Part shown: positions 8,791 through 20,865 of the stretch, in pieces | Layout: each line of letters starts with the position of its first letter | How positions within the stretch are numbered: position 1 is the stretch's first letter | NCBI GenBank assembly: GCA_051453625.1 | Contig: JBOZIK010000001.1 | Location: 24,815,481-24,866,562 of the forward strand | Direction: 5' to 3' | DNA: 51,082 nt | Origin: Welwitschia mirabilis | Taxonomy: Eukaryota; Gnetophyta; Gnetopsida; Welwitschiales | Notes under the pieces: generated by a model | The model's database searches: none | What the model was told of the DNA's origin: nothing | The model's input: the letters and a program-made list of their open reading frames with translations, nothing else | Program-made: the position numbers and the translations under genes

Positions 8791-11188
8791 TAGATGTTGG
8801 ATGGCACTAGTATATCACTAAAGCCTTGAAGGAGATCATCACAGATTCGCAGGTGATTCCAAATAGATGGATCTCTAAACGAGCATGTGAGGGCATAGAA
8901 GGACCCCACCATCTATTATTGACTAAATTACTAGATAAAATATTGCTCCTAGAATTTTTTTAACGAAAACTCATATGTTAACTGTAAATTCAAATCATGA
9001 AAACTGCAAAATTGACTGGAGCTCACTCCCACTTTGCTTAGAGCATGTTTGTGAGTGTTTTCTAAAGTGACAATAGTGAGTTGGGAAGCCATAACATGAA
9101 CAAGTGACATTGTCATTTTGCTTTAGGAACTTAGAAAATTTAAGATTAGATTGGAGGTTACATCAACCATTGTACAGAATAAGGTGATGCAAAGAGTTCT
9201 AGGTTTGCCCCCATCTATCATCTTGATCTCAACCATAAAAATGAGCATGATCAATCTATTTGTTTCATTCTTCATTAGAATATGAAGGATTGACTTTACG
9301 CCCTTCCAAGATTTGCAAGGTTATGATCACAATCATGATATTTGCCTCGACCTTGAGGTCCAACATCCCTCCCCCCTTTTGGAGGGCAACGTGTTTATGG
9401 ATTATTATTGGGATGGTGTATCTTTCTGACAGAGCATGGTGCATTTTTATAGTACCTCATTCTATCAAGAAGTTGGGTTGACTCCAACACAATTTTCTCT
9501 GGCCGACTCTCTATCTAAAAGGTTAGAGATGCAACCAAAACAAACATGGTAAAGTTAACATTAAATGTTGGAATAAACCCCTTGAATAAGTAGCCATTTG
9601 GTAGCTTCCATAAAGTGAAAAATGGTTTTGCAAAGGCCACACCTCTTCTTGGATTATGAATAGCTTGATAAAGAAACATGAAGAGGCTACTTGGGGATGG
9701 TAGCTTACGACAGCTAAGGAAGAGAAAAGACGAATATTGGAGTTGCTTCTAGATCACCCCCAAAAAATATGATGAATGGACTTAGGTTCTAGTCAAAAGA
9801 TGATCAAGATTAGATAGTTGAGTGCCTAAAGAGAGTCCAATATGAAGCGGACACCAAATAAAGATTTCATTCTTCAATTGCCAACTTGCTTCTTAAAGAT
9901 CTCTAAAAAGAAAGAATTTACCTTCGTATGTCTAAAGGAGTTCCCCATCTTGATAAGCTTGGAAATGTGAAGTTGAATAATGAAAATCATAGTGGCTAGT
10001 TTATCGATCTTTAAGTTTTGAATATGGTTGTTGTCAAAGTAGTGGAAATGTTCTTTAAGATCCTAGGAAGGAGTAAAGATAACACTCATAAATTTAGACA
10101 TGAGATCAAAAACCTTGTGAAGGAAAGGAGAAAAATTTACCAAGCTGAATTTATATTATCTAAAATTAAATATTCGCAAAATCGGAAATGGTATTTTCCT
10201 CAATAAGGCCAAGTGTGACTGAGGAAGCTCATCAAACACAAGGGCCATTGCGCTTGAGCATCATAAAGAGTGGGAGTTGAGCAATGAAGGGTTAAACCCC
10301 TTTGGTGTCCATTTGATATAAGATTGACTAACTTGACATTTTATTCAAATGACTTTAAGGAAGAATCTTTAAAGGAAATTGAGCAATAGCCATATTGAAC
10401 AATTCTAAGGAAGGAAGTTTTAGCTTAATTTCAATTTGATGAAAGTATTACCTTAACAATGCTTTTCGATCTTCATTTCTTTTAAGGGATCAAATAATCC
10501 ACTTAGAGTCAAGGGCAAGAGATTGATTAAAAAGCCCATTAATGACTAAACCTCGAGGCTTTTCTGGAAGATTACAAGATCCTAGCAAACTTGAGCAAAA
10601 TGAGAATAGCATGAAGTGCTACACCTAAGGTATGGTCAAACAAATTGCTTACTCTTCTAATAAATGGATTTCATAGGAGTAAGAAAGAAAAAGTGATAAA
10701 TATGTCACTTTAATTGTTTTAGGAAAAATTAATAAAATTACCAATCGAAAATATATGAATGAAATGGACAATGCAAGAGAATGCAAATACAATGATAGCA
10801 TTTTTCTTTTATACTAGGGAATATGAAAAGGATTGTTAAAAAAAATCTTAACTAGTTATGTTCGAAAAATGGTATGAAGAAAAAGCATTGATGACTAGAT
10901 AAATGCTTATAATTATGATATCAAAATATTTTGATTGAGGCTATAATTATGGATTTTGACTATTTCTATGCTACCCTCAATTTTTGCTATGCTAAGAAAA
11001 GGCCATCATAAGTCCCATTGCAATGCGATGCCAAATGCTATACGGATGAACTTAAAATTAAACTAGTGCCAACTTGATTGTTGTCTTCTCTTTCTCCTAA
11101 TACCTGATTCGATTATATTTGCTATCATTTTCATAAATAAATTTCCTCCATCTTATAAATACATTAATCATTAATGATTGAAGGTACT
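8791..11188. other. Degenerate repeat-like DNA, unrecognised
   Basis: No frame longer than about 70 codons. Stretches at 9500-10560 look like decayed coding sequence because neighbouring frames give readable text if stops are ignored, but I match it to no family. A minus-strand Gly/Arg-rich stretch near 9320-9395 resembles the basic tail of retroelement gag proteins, which is weak evidence. 10560-11188 is AT-rich with nothing recognised. Confidence 0.35.
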
Positions 11189-11835
11189 TGTTTGCATGTT
11201 AAAATTGACATTATAAGTAGGTATAATTGATCAAATTAGTATAGGGAGAAACATTAAAACACCTTATTTTTCACATATTAATGTTTTCTACCCTGTTTAT
11301 TACTTTTAATGAAATTATGCTCTTTCTCCTAACATTAGTAGGTGTGTTGTTGGCTTTTTAATAACACTACAAAACCTTAAGGATTTCAAGGACCAAAAAC
11401 CGGCACCGTTGACTAGTACTACTAGCGTCATCGGCCTTCTAAGGTAGAATGCTGTAAAACTCATTTTCTTACATCTTTTGGGGGAATTAACCATCTTACA
11501 CTTGTAGGTTAAAGTTAGGCTTAACCCTGAATAAATCTTCAAAACCTGATGAAATGTGGCAGAAGTACAAAATGACACATTGCAATGACATTTGGCATAA
11601 GGATGATCATGAGGAAGAGGCATGACTTGGCATCTATTGGTAGCGTTATCAGCAATCAGAGGGCATGTCATCGTCATGCTAGCATAAGAAGACAAAGGAA
11701 TCCTTCCTTGTGGCTACATGCTAAAGACTTGTAACATCCTCTTGTGTGACCACCCTTAAGTAACTTCCCCTATATAACCACCTACTAACCTCATCTAATG
11801 TAATCAGAAGGAACCTCCTTAAGCCTTTTTTCATC

Positions 11836-11843
11836 TATAAAAA
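11836..11843 (+). promoter_or_regulatory. LTR promoter TATA box (5' LTR)
   Basis: TATAAAAA in the context CATCTATAAAAAGGGCCTT, conserved at the same place in the other LTR. It would start element RNA near 11870. Confidence 0.6.
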
Positions 11844-12054
11844 GGGCCTTAAGTACCCCTTGTAAACATCTTTTGATTAGCTTACTTTAGGGAAGGCTTA
11901 GAGGCTAAGTCATCATAATGCTCTGATACTCTTTTTGGGGGTTGAAATTATTCATGGTTAGTTGAGGATTTCTTCTTTGTTTACTCTTTCTCTAATTGAT
12001 GTAATGTATATTTTTTTAGGTTTTAATAAAAAATTTTTTTAAACCCTTACATTG

Positions 12055-12280
12055 TTAATGCATGAAAGCCATTTCGTATTAGCAATATTTAGCTAGGGCC
12101 AGTTTAAGAATTAGTCTAAGTGCTTTCATTATTATTGCACAATCAATTAGCAATATTTGGGTAGGATGAGTTCTTAAGAAGGTCTTATTTTTCATTATTA
12201 TTGCACAATCATTTGACATTAGCAATTTTTAAATGAAGCTTACTTAATTGTTAAGTTTAGGATCTAGGAATCATTGGAGT
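12055..12280 (+). repeat. Threefold 70-bp repeat inside the 5' LTR
   Basis: AGCAATATTT or AGCAATTTTT occurs at 12081, 12149 and 12221, each preceded by a CATT-rich segment and, in copies two and three, by TTATTGCACAATCA. The copies are spaced 68-72 bp apart. Confidence 0.65.
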
Positions 12281-12504
12281 GAAGGTGGAAAGTTAGACAA
12301 AGCAAGTTGACCTTTGGAGCATTTCCATTCCCACACGTCATCGATTGAAGATCGCTTTCTTTCTCAACTTCTGATTTTTCTTCTGTTTGAGTTTTCATTA
12401 TCAATAGAATTAATTGTGTATCTTTTGTAAAGTTCTCACATATCCCTGTGGAAGAACGATTGTGAGTGTGAAGTTAGATAAATCCAGATCACTACAAAGC
12501 TACA

Positions 12505-13412
12505 ATCGAATTTTGATGATGTTGTCAAATATGTATTAACATAGTAATTTTTTAAAGAGTACATGATTTTTTTCTTGCAATTTTTTAGTTATTTTTTATT
12601 TTTCCAGTGATGAGTATTGATTCTCTTTCTAGTGATACTTGAATTTGTCCTTTTTTCTTTCGTTTTTGTGTTTTTCCCTTCCAATGGTAGGTACTTTCTT
12701 AGTAGAACCTGAACTTCTCCAAATTGTTGAGTTTGGTTTTCCAATCTAATATCTAAAATTCAATTTTATATTTGATATTTTCAGGTTGCAGGTCTAACGA
12801 CTTTCCTATAGGTGCAACTAAACCTAAGATCGTGACTAAAATCAAACCAGACTCTAGCAATTTGTTTTATGTATTTTATGTTCCTGCGTTTTGTAAATTC
12901 ATTGTAAATTTTTCATTTTTATCAGTTTGTATTTCTATTAAAAATTTTAAGAAAAAAATAAAATGTGTATAACTTTTCCTAAACTTGCAAATTTTAAGTT
13001 TCAGACATTTTGGGTTTCTGTTGACTTTCTCTCAGACCCTGCAACCTAAAACCTTTGCGCGACCTAAACAAACCCATTGTCTTTTGTTGAACCTTTCTGC
13101 TTAAACTAATTGGTGCTACCACCTTCCCTAACTAGTGCTATTGGCTTTTCTACTCTGAAACCTCTGCAACTTTCATAGAAACCTTGTCTTAGCTCTTTGA
13201 AACTTTCTACTTAGAGGCTTCTTCTGAAACTAAGAAAATTCTAAAAAATGTGAACTCTCAACTTAAATTGTTGTCTTAAACTTAAATTATGATTTTGGCT
13301 CCAAACCTATTTCAAACATCTTTTAAGCTTTCACTTTTTTACTTATACAGTTTTTAGAATTATAATCAACCCAAATGAATCATAGGAGACTTTATCCAAC
13401 CTAGGTAGACAT
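12505..13412. other. Leader of the LARD-like element
   Basis: Untranslated-looking AT-rich sequence between the 5' LTR and the gag-like text. No primer-binding site matching common plant tRNA complements is visible just after the LTR. Confidence 0.4.
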
Positions 13413-14470
13413 TTGAAGAGTATCTTCAACCCCATCTATATCTTAATCAACCTCTTTGCAACTTTGATTCTGAAAATCCCTATTATGAACCAAGAATGTT
13501 TAATCTCACACCTTCCTTCACCCATCATGATTCTTATCCTTCATCATCCTTTTCATATACATCATCCTTTGATCCATACCCTTCATCTTCCTTTCAATAT
13601 CCTTCGTCATTTGACCCTGACCCATCATCTTCGCAACAAACCATTCCACTCTCCTTAAAAGACATTTTTCAAAGATTTTTAGAAGGTGCTACCAAATCTT
13701 CTTCCAATTCACTTCAATTCCATTCTCGATCTTTCAAAGAAACCACCAATAAAACTAAGGGAAACATTGATCAAATCATTTAACAAATAGCCTAAACCAA
13801 TGAACAAATCTTGAGGGCTCTCAACCAACAAGAAAACGACAACCTTCTTACATTCTATGAACCTACAAGCCTAAAAAACTTTGAAGGAACTAATGAGACC
13901 TACATATATGACAACCAAATCATATTTCTTAGGAATGAGAAAGAAAACCTTAAAGAAGCTCACAACGAAATCAACGAGGATAGCCAAAAAGGCCTTGAAT
14001 TTCAAAAAGCCTTAAAGAGTGATAATTAGGTGCATTTAGATTATACTTTAGAGTAGGGCTAGATACAGCTAAAGACAATTAATCCGTGGTAAGTGAGCAA
14101 ACATTTAAGGAAGATTATAAACTAAAAATCTATACAATAGAATCAGAGTTAATAAGCGACATCAATGAAAAGCAGCACTTGAAGAAGAATCCTTTATTGA
14201 CCTTAATGAAGAGGAGAGCATTAACTAAGAGCCATTACATGACCCACCTATGAAGAGCCTTTGTCTTTTCCTCAACAAACTTTTAAACCAATCATGTCTT
14301 TACCTACTAAGTAAGATTTAAACCTCAATAATGAAGACAAACCCTCTATGCCTTTAGAACCATCTTTTGATACTTCTTTTGATGATCAATCACCTTTTCC
14401 CATGGTTTCCAACACATCTTTGCCTTCACCCCATAATAATGTCTTCTATGAGTTGTTGAATAAGTAGAAA
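13413..14470 (+). pseudogene. Gag-like remnant of the LARD-like element
   Basis: From 13496 one frame gives a Ser/Pro/Tyr-rich segment with repeated SSSF and DPYPSSSFQYPSSF-type text. After in-frame stops at 13781-13783 and a few codons later (both TAA, possible former Gln codons), the same frame continues as a charged, Asn/Gln/Glu-rich, probably coiled-coil segment to 14029. Another frame gives more Pro/Ser-rich text at about 14253-14470. No zinc knuckle is visible. I call it gag-like only because of its position behind the leader. Confidence 0.4.
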
Positions 14471-16150
14471 TACGCTAAGGGATGAAAATCATGTATAAAT
14501 GTTTATAGGGATTTGATCTACTCTTTAAATGCGTTGTATAATTGTAACACATCATTCAAACATGGCATTCATTATTTTAAACCTTCACACATGCAATACC
14601 CTGGAAAATCCCTTTCTAAGTTTTTAGCCTCATTGTGTGCCTTTAAGTTAGATTTCTCTTTTATATAGATTTCCCTTTTAGAATAAATTTTGGTTTGAAA
14701 AACTTAAAAATATTTTAAAAATTTGTGTTTGACTCCCTTTCACATCTTATGCTCAAGCACTTCCACTTGTATAAACACCATCTTAAACATTTTTAGGTAG
14801 GAAACCTAAAATGCCACCCACATCACCGAATAAACCACTATCACATCAAACCTTCTTTCCCATCCCTTTTATTTTCGCTATTCCTTCTTGAGTTCATCAA
14901 CCATCCTTCCCTTCCATCTATCTAGGAGTTCTTAAAATTAGATGATCTTGGTCAATTACCCTAAGTAAATAAACTATTAATAGGTGATCACATTATTGTT
15001 ATAAAATCTAAGTTTACTTGGAGTTTTTAAGAAAAGGTTTTGCCTATTTTCGACTTAACTTGTTAAGGTTTGGTTTTACTTAAAGTCTTTCAATTGAAAA
15101 GTATGGTTGAATTAGGGTGGAATCTACTTTCATACTAAGTAAATTATTTTTCAAAGCATTTTATGGGGACAAGATTTGTCTTGATTAGGCTAATGAGACA
15201 ATAACACTTTTATATGCATCAAAATGTATTGAATATGAAAAGGATGATTAAAAGAAAATAAAAAGATCTCCTCTCCAAAAGCACATTATTTATTGATCAT
15301 TAAAATTGGTTTTAATTAACTACATCAGGGCTATGGATACTGATTGACAATGTAGCTCTAATGATTTAATTTATAACATGTTCAGTTGTATTGGAGCTAT
15401 AAATGCTCACTGGCAATGCAACACTGACTCTTTCACATAAAAACATGTTTAATTCTATTGGAAGGAGATGTTATAACACTAAATGCCCAATTTGATCAAA
15501 ATGCTTAAAACAAGAAACAATTTATGATTATAAAAAAGGTAAATTGAAATGAAAAAGATGGAATTAGGTAATGCTTTTGTGATTATTTTCCTTAACTTGG
15601 GTAGTTGGAAGTTTGCTTAACTGATTTTTGATTGCTTATAGGTTCACTTAAAGGATATCTTATGTGTATGATATAGTGACATGTTTTCAATGTAGAATAA
15701 AATTTACAAATTTTCAATAAATGTGGTCATTATCTTAGGTGATCTGTCTTTTGGATTCGTAAATGTTGGATTTCATTAGGTTGCATATTTTCTGTTCCCT
15801 AAAGATTCCATTTTAGTTTAAGCATTGCATTATGATTTTCCCTAAATACTTACATCATTATCATATGCTAGCCTCTTGTAATTTACTTGTTTTCAAAAGC
15901 CTTGTAAAAATTTCTTATCTTTGTAACTTTAAGGACAAAGTTTAATTTTGATTACAAGGTATGACATCTACTTTTACAAAAAAAAAAAAAAAAATTGATT
16001 TTGATGCCTAAATATTAAAAATTAATCACAATTTTCCAAAAATACCATATCATTTTCTTACCTGCCATTTTCACTTAGCTAATTTTTCTATGTCATCATT
16101 TCTTCATTAACTTTTTGCTAAGGGACTAGCAAAAGACTGGTTAGGAGGTG
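14471..16150. other. Interior of the LARD-like element without pol domains
   Basis: AT-rich, no readable protease, reverse transcriptase or integrase motifs in any frame. A 17-base A run lies near 15978-15994. Confidence 0.45.
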
Positions 16151-16786
16151 TGTTAGCATGTAAAAACTAACATTATAAGGAATTATAATTGATCAAATTA
16201 GCATAAGGAAAAACATTAAAACACATTTTTTTTACATATTAATGTTTTCTACCCTTTTGATTACTGTTTATGAAATTATGCTATTTCTCCTAACATTAAT
16301 AGGGGTGTTGCTGCCTTCTTAATAACATTGCAAAACCTTGAAAATTTCTAGAAACAAAAACTGGTGCCGTCGGTTAAGACTATTGGCACTATCTGCCTTC
16401 TAAGTCAAAATGCTATAAAACTCATGTTCCTGTGCCTTTGTGGGCAATTAAACATCTTGCACTTATGGGCTAAGTCAAAATTAATTCTAAATAAATTTTC
16501 AAAACTTGACAGCACATGGTAGAAGTACAAGATGATACATCATAGCGACATGTAATGCAACAAGGAAGATGCGTGACTTGGCATCTGTTGGCAATATCAT
16601 CAGTAGTCAGAGGACATGTCATCGCCATTCTAGCATAAGAAGACAAAGAAATCCTTCATTGTGACTACATGCCAAAAACTAGTAACTTCCTCTTAGATAA
16701 CCATCCTTAAGTAACTTTGCTAATATAACCACTCACCAACCTCACTTAATGTAATCATGATGAACCTTCTCAAGCCTTTTCTCATC

Positions 16787-16794
16787 TATAAAAG
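16787..16794 (+). promoter_or_regulatory. LTR promoter TATA box (3' LTR)
   Basis: TATAAAAG in CATCTATAAAAGGGCCTT, the counterpart of the box at 11836. In this position it would drive transcription out into the right flank, if active at all. Confidence 0.55.
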
Positions 16795-16989
16795 GGCCTT
16801 GAGTACCCATTGTAAACATATTTTGATTAGCTTAACATGGGGAAGACTTGGAGGCTAGGACATCATGGTTCTCTAATACTCTTTCTTGGGGCCAAAATGA
16901 TTCAAGGCTAGTTGAGGAGTTCTTCCTTGTTTCATCTTTCTGATGCAATGTGTTATATTTTAATAAAGAATGGGTTTAAACCCTTTCAT

Positions 16990-17215
16990 TTTTAATGCAC
17001 AACAATCATTTGGTATCAGCAATACTTGGGTAGAACTAGTTTAAGAATTAGTTTAAACACTTTCATTGTAATTGCACAATCATTTGGCATTAGTAAAATT
17101 TAGGTAGGGCTAGTTCTTAAGTAGGCTTTATTCTTTCATTGTTATTGCATAATTATTTGGCATTAGCAATTTTTAGGTGAAGCTCACTTAATTGTTAAGT
17201 TCAGGATATAAGAAT
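16990..17215 (+). repeat. Threefold 73-bp repeat inside the 3' LTR
   Basis: Units at 17018, 17092 and 17165 share AGCAAT-like cores (AGCAATACTT, AGTAAAATTT, AGCAATTTTT), each preceded by GCACAATCATTTGGCAT-like text. It matches the triplication in the other LTR, so it existed before insertion. Confidence 0.65.
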
Positions 17216-17451
17216 CATTAGAGCAAAGGTGAAAAGGTGGACAAATTGAGTAGAGCTTTGGAGCATTTATGTTCCCACATGTCATCAATTAAGGATCACT
17301 TTCTTTCTCAACTTCTAATTTTTTGGTTGTTTAAGTCTTTATTGTACGTAGAATTAATTGTCTATCTTTTGTGAAAGTTACCTTATATATCCCTATAGAA
17401 GAATTATTCTGAGTGTAAACTTAGATACATCCGGATCACCACAAAGCTACG

Positions 17452-17860
17452 GTCAGTGTTGATGGTTAAAGCATTGAATGTCATTTTTAGCTAGTTCAAT
17501 TCTACAATATAGCTTTATCTTTTACCCTTGCCATGTTAGTGTTATTCTTAATAGTTTTTTAACAAGATATCCAATTACAAAAGCATTTTTCATGTGGAAA
17601 ATCATTATAATATTGTTTTGAGTATTCATTGGACTCTATTTTTCCAACGTTATAGTTTTCCATGCTGAGGCTAGTTAATTAATAGCTACAAATTTTAGTT
17701 TAATGCATCGATTATTAGGATGATAGACTAATAATTGATGATTGTTTAACAATTATACAATTGTGTAATTTTTCTTCTTATGGTTGTTGATGTTCTATCT
17801 TATTTAATATTTTAATTACTAGAATTCTTTTCTATTATTAAGTTGATTTGATTGTTGTCT
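17452..17860. other. AT-rich flank of the LARD-like element
   Basis: No coding signal or recognised repeat. Confidence 0.4.
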
Positions 17861-18054
17861 TTATGCTACTATAACTGATGTTCATAGTTTATTTTCAATA
17901 TGTTATTCATATAGTTTGTTGCTTATGCTACTATAAGTGATGGTTTGGTATAGTCTATTTTCAATATTTTATCCGTATAGTTTGTTGTTTATGCTATTAT
18001 AAGTGATGTTCTAGTATAGTTTATTTTCAATATGTTACTCATATAGTTTGCTAC
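17861..18054 (+). repeat. Tandem repeat, 66-bp unit, three copies
   Basis: Units start at 17861, 17923 and 17989 with TTATGCTACT or TTATGCTATT and each contains TTTTCAATAT and ATAGTTTG. The first unit is 62 bp because of a short deletion. The copies are similar enough to be fairly recent. Confidence 0.75.
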
Positions 18055-19139
18055 TTTAACTCACATTCAGAGCTTTCACAAATACAAACTTGTAAGCTGC
18101 ACTTATGTCGTAGATTCCTATGTATCGAATTAATCATGTATTATTACATTTTTAGCATTATTTGTTAAAGATTCATTCATGATATTAATCTTAATCTATG
18201 TCTATTTCTGCTTAAAAGGTAAATTGATCTTTTTCACACAGCATTTCTTCATCCAAATATTTTATTATCTGTTGTTACTCTTTAAGTATTCTAAATGGGA
18301 TAAGAAAATTACAATCCTATATTGGATTAGTAAGTACTAAATCAAACATGTAGCATCAACAAATAGGGATCATGTAGAGGGAATCCAAACATGAAGACTT
18401 ATCAAGTTTAAATCAATTTCTTTTAATTCTTATTGTATTGTGTAATAATTGAAAAGAAGACCTTGGATTTTGATTAATAAATATACATTAATGTATGGTT
18501 GATTATTTTTCTTATTTTTGATTTAAAAAAATTGTGTCTGATATACCTTTGAGAAATCATTGGAAATTTATTTCACATATCTTTTACATGTTTTAAGAGT
18601 AATGAATAGGACTTGTAGTAGGGAAATGTTTGTTGTTCTAAGAGGATCTGTTAGACAGAAAATACTTGTCAAATCTAGATGGAAACATATTAATGAAAAA
18701 TAGGAGGTTATAGGGAACCAATCCTAAATCATAATCTAAGTCACAAACTAACCAAGAGCCTAAAACATCATTAGTAACTTAATCCTTGAACCCTTCAGTA
18801 CTAAGAGATTAGTTAAATTTATTTTTTTGAGAGGTTTTGATAAGATTTTTGCCAAAGATTTTTGCTTTAAACATAAAATTTTCAAATTGAAAGATTAAGA
18901 CTAAATTCTCTTATCATGATATTTTCAAGAAGTATTTGAAAAAGGAATTTGTATCCCAATAAGAGATTCATAATCCTTACCAAGCTTTTCTAGAATAATA
19001 TATACAAATTTCCTTACTTAACCTAGACTCAAGATGATCATCATTTGTCTCGAGTACCATTAGGATAAGAAATTGGATAGTCAAAGTAAGATCATTGGAC
19101 CTAGATGATATCAATTCCAAATGATAACTAGAATGATCC
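18055..19139. other. AT-rich sequence, nothing recognised
   Basis: No gene, repeat family or RNA gene can be supported. A 61-codon minus frame at 18977-19162 is probably chance. Confidence 0.4.
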
Positions 19140-20560
19140 CCTTTATCTTCATATAGATCCAAGACCTATTTGGAGCCAATTTGATGAATGGTATAATTAT
19201 TATTGGAATCCTAATTTTGAAACACATAAAGCATTACAAAATGATCAAACAACAATTAACACTTAAGGGAATGTCTATGTGAAGCAAGTACTATAAGCAA
19301 CATCATCAAAAGCCTTCATATTGCCTAAAACTTATGATTGCAATAATAGTTACCCTCTTAACTATGTTTATAACCATATGAATGAGTAAAATTTTGCTAT
19401 AGAGAAAATAGTGAATGATACCTTATTAGTAGGTGGCCTAAGTATTTTAGGGATGAATAATATTAACAAAAATTAGAGTCAATCCATCTATTTACTTCTA
19501 AATTTATCTTAATAATTTAATAACACATTAGATGATGGCCTTGTCAGAACAAATGTCTAGGTCATCTTTCTAACCACCAGTAACACAAATATACCTTATC
19601 AATTTGGTCAGCCTAAGCGTAACTAAGTATATCGTTATAAGCTTATGAAGAGACTATGATGTTTTAATTTAAATAATTTTCATCTCCACAACCATACAAA
19701 ACATCAATTCTATTACAAGAAGGTTATGAAAGAGGATTTGGACTATTGATAATGTTTTCAATTTTCCTATTGTTTGCACAACCATTAAGACAAGCACCAC
19801 ATTTTAGTTGGGGTAGAACCTTAAGAAACTTTTTGCATCAACATGGATAAGTACATGTTGGACTTCTAATCTATTCACACAAACTTGATATGCAAATAAA
19901 GAAGACTTTTACCCATATTTAGAGGACTAGATCATGAATATTTAATAATTCACTTAAGGAACTTTAAAATGTTATTAGCAATGTTAGCACTCAAATTTAA
20001 AAGATAAGGCAAGTGTTTGATTAAAAATCATATAAACACATACTAGGATTTAGATGAAATAAAGGTGCTGTAGGGAATTTGAACCGTTATTATCCATGTT
20101 AGCACTCAACTTTAAAAGATAAGGTAAGGTTTTGATTAAAAGTCCTATAAAAACCTCTAGAAGTTGGATGAAATAGGGGATTTGTATATGAGAAATCTTA
20201 CCATGGATTCCAGCTCAACAACTATTACAAAATTTTATATAGGAATTGGATAAGTATGTGAGATAATATGTAGATCTAGTAAGAAAAAAAATATTTTTAA
20301 TTGAATCCTCAAAGATGCTTTTCAAATATGTGATCCATTAGTTGACCAAAGAAAGCAATCACTTATAATAGAAAAGAAAGTAGAAAATTCAACAATGAAA
20401 TTCCAAGAATACTTGAACATGACTAATAACCAACCAATACTTTTAAGCATGCAAAAATATCATCTTTGTAGCAATACCATATAAAAAATAGAATAATGTC
20501 AAGCATGGGAGTTTATGTGAGATGAAGTTATGTCACACCTTCTCATTAATAACTAAATTT
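19140..20560 (+). pseudogene. Degenerate coding-like stretch, unknown family
   Basis: If stops are read through, plus frames give protein-like text, for example WSQFDEWYNYYWNPNFETHK near 19172-19231 and LPIFRGLDHEYLIIHLRNFK near 19911-19970. The style resembles capsid-type gag proteins of plant retroelements, but I match it to no named family. A tandem duplication interrupts it at 19981-20180. Confidence 0.3.
19981..20180 (+). repeat. Tandem duplication, 115-bp period
   Basis: ATGTTAGCACTCAA starts at 19981 and again at 20096. Both copies continue with TTTAAAAGATAAGG, GTTTTGATTAAAA-like and TGGATGAAAT-like text. Confidence 0.65.
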
Positions 20561-20614
20561 AGTTTAGTGATATGGACTTAACGCATTGTATTTTATGCAG
20601 ATGTGTTAAGCTAG

Positions 20615-20865
20615 CTCTACAAAATATTATAGTAGAATGAGTTTTATTAGTAAAAAATGTGATTTGTTTTGCATAGTATGATAATATTATGAGTGTAATA
20701 TTCAAAAATATAAGACTAAAGTCATTGGTAGGATTTTTTCGCAAAATGCAATAACAGAATGAGTTTTAGTATTTAGAAGCATGATTTATTTTGCATAATA
20801 TAAGAATAATTTAAGCTTAATATTCAAAAATGTTATACCAAAGTCATTGGTAGAATTTTTTTCCT
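20615..20865 (+). repeat. Tandem duplication, 122-bp period
   Basis: GAATGAGTTTTA occurs at 20635 and 20757. Each is followed by TTTTGCATA, TAATATTCAAAAATRT and AAGTCATTGGTAG. The two units are clearly related and have diverged by point changes. Confidence 0.7.

Larger units (their letters stand above)
11189..12504 (+). repeat. 5' LTR of the LARD-like element
   Basis: Aligns along its length with 16151-17451. It begins with TG and ends near CTACA. It contains a TATA box at 11836, a poly(A)-type AATAAAA near 12024, and a threefold repeat at about 12055-12280. Confidence 0.8.
11189..17451 (+). mobile_element. Non-autonomous LTR retrotransposon (LARD-like)
   Basis: Two direct repeats of about 1.3 kb, starting TGTTTGCATG at 11189 and TGTTAGCATG at 16151, flank a 3.65-kb interior. 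The interior has gag-like Ser/Pro-rich text only. No protease, reverse transcriptase, RNase H or integrase motif is readable, so the element must have depended on enzymes supplied in trans. The LTRs differ at roughly one base in six to eight by eye, so the insertion is old. A purine-rich stretch (GGTTAGGAGGTG) directly precedes the 3' LTR, as expected of a polypurine tract. I found no convincing target-site duplication or primer-binding site, and the inner ends of the LTRs are uncertain by about 20 bp. Confidence 0.8.
16151..17451 (+). repeat. 3' LTR of the LARD-like element
   Basis: Partner of 11189-12504 in the same orientation. It shares the TATA box (16787), an AATAAAG (near 16962) and the threefold internal repeat (17018, 17092, 17165), and ends with ACAAAGCTAC, which matches the end of the first LTR. 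Confidence 0.8.

Noticed and set aside
8607-8912. 101-codon minus frame at the HSP90 5' side
   Set aside because: Partly a different frame of HSP90 ATPase-domain sequence; the rest has no homology. The HSP90 frame there has the stop at 8696-8698.
9300-9400. Minus-strand Gly/Arg-rich text like a gag basic tail
   Set aside because: About 25 residues of low complexity with no zinc knuckle or flanking gag blocks; too weak to call.
11315-11695. 126-codon minus frame
   Set aside because: Lies wholly inside the LTR of the LARD-like element, and the other LTR copy does not keep it open.
17861-18054. CRISPR-like array
   Set aside because: The 66-bp units are direct tandem copies without unique spacers, in a plant nuclear context.
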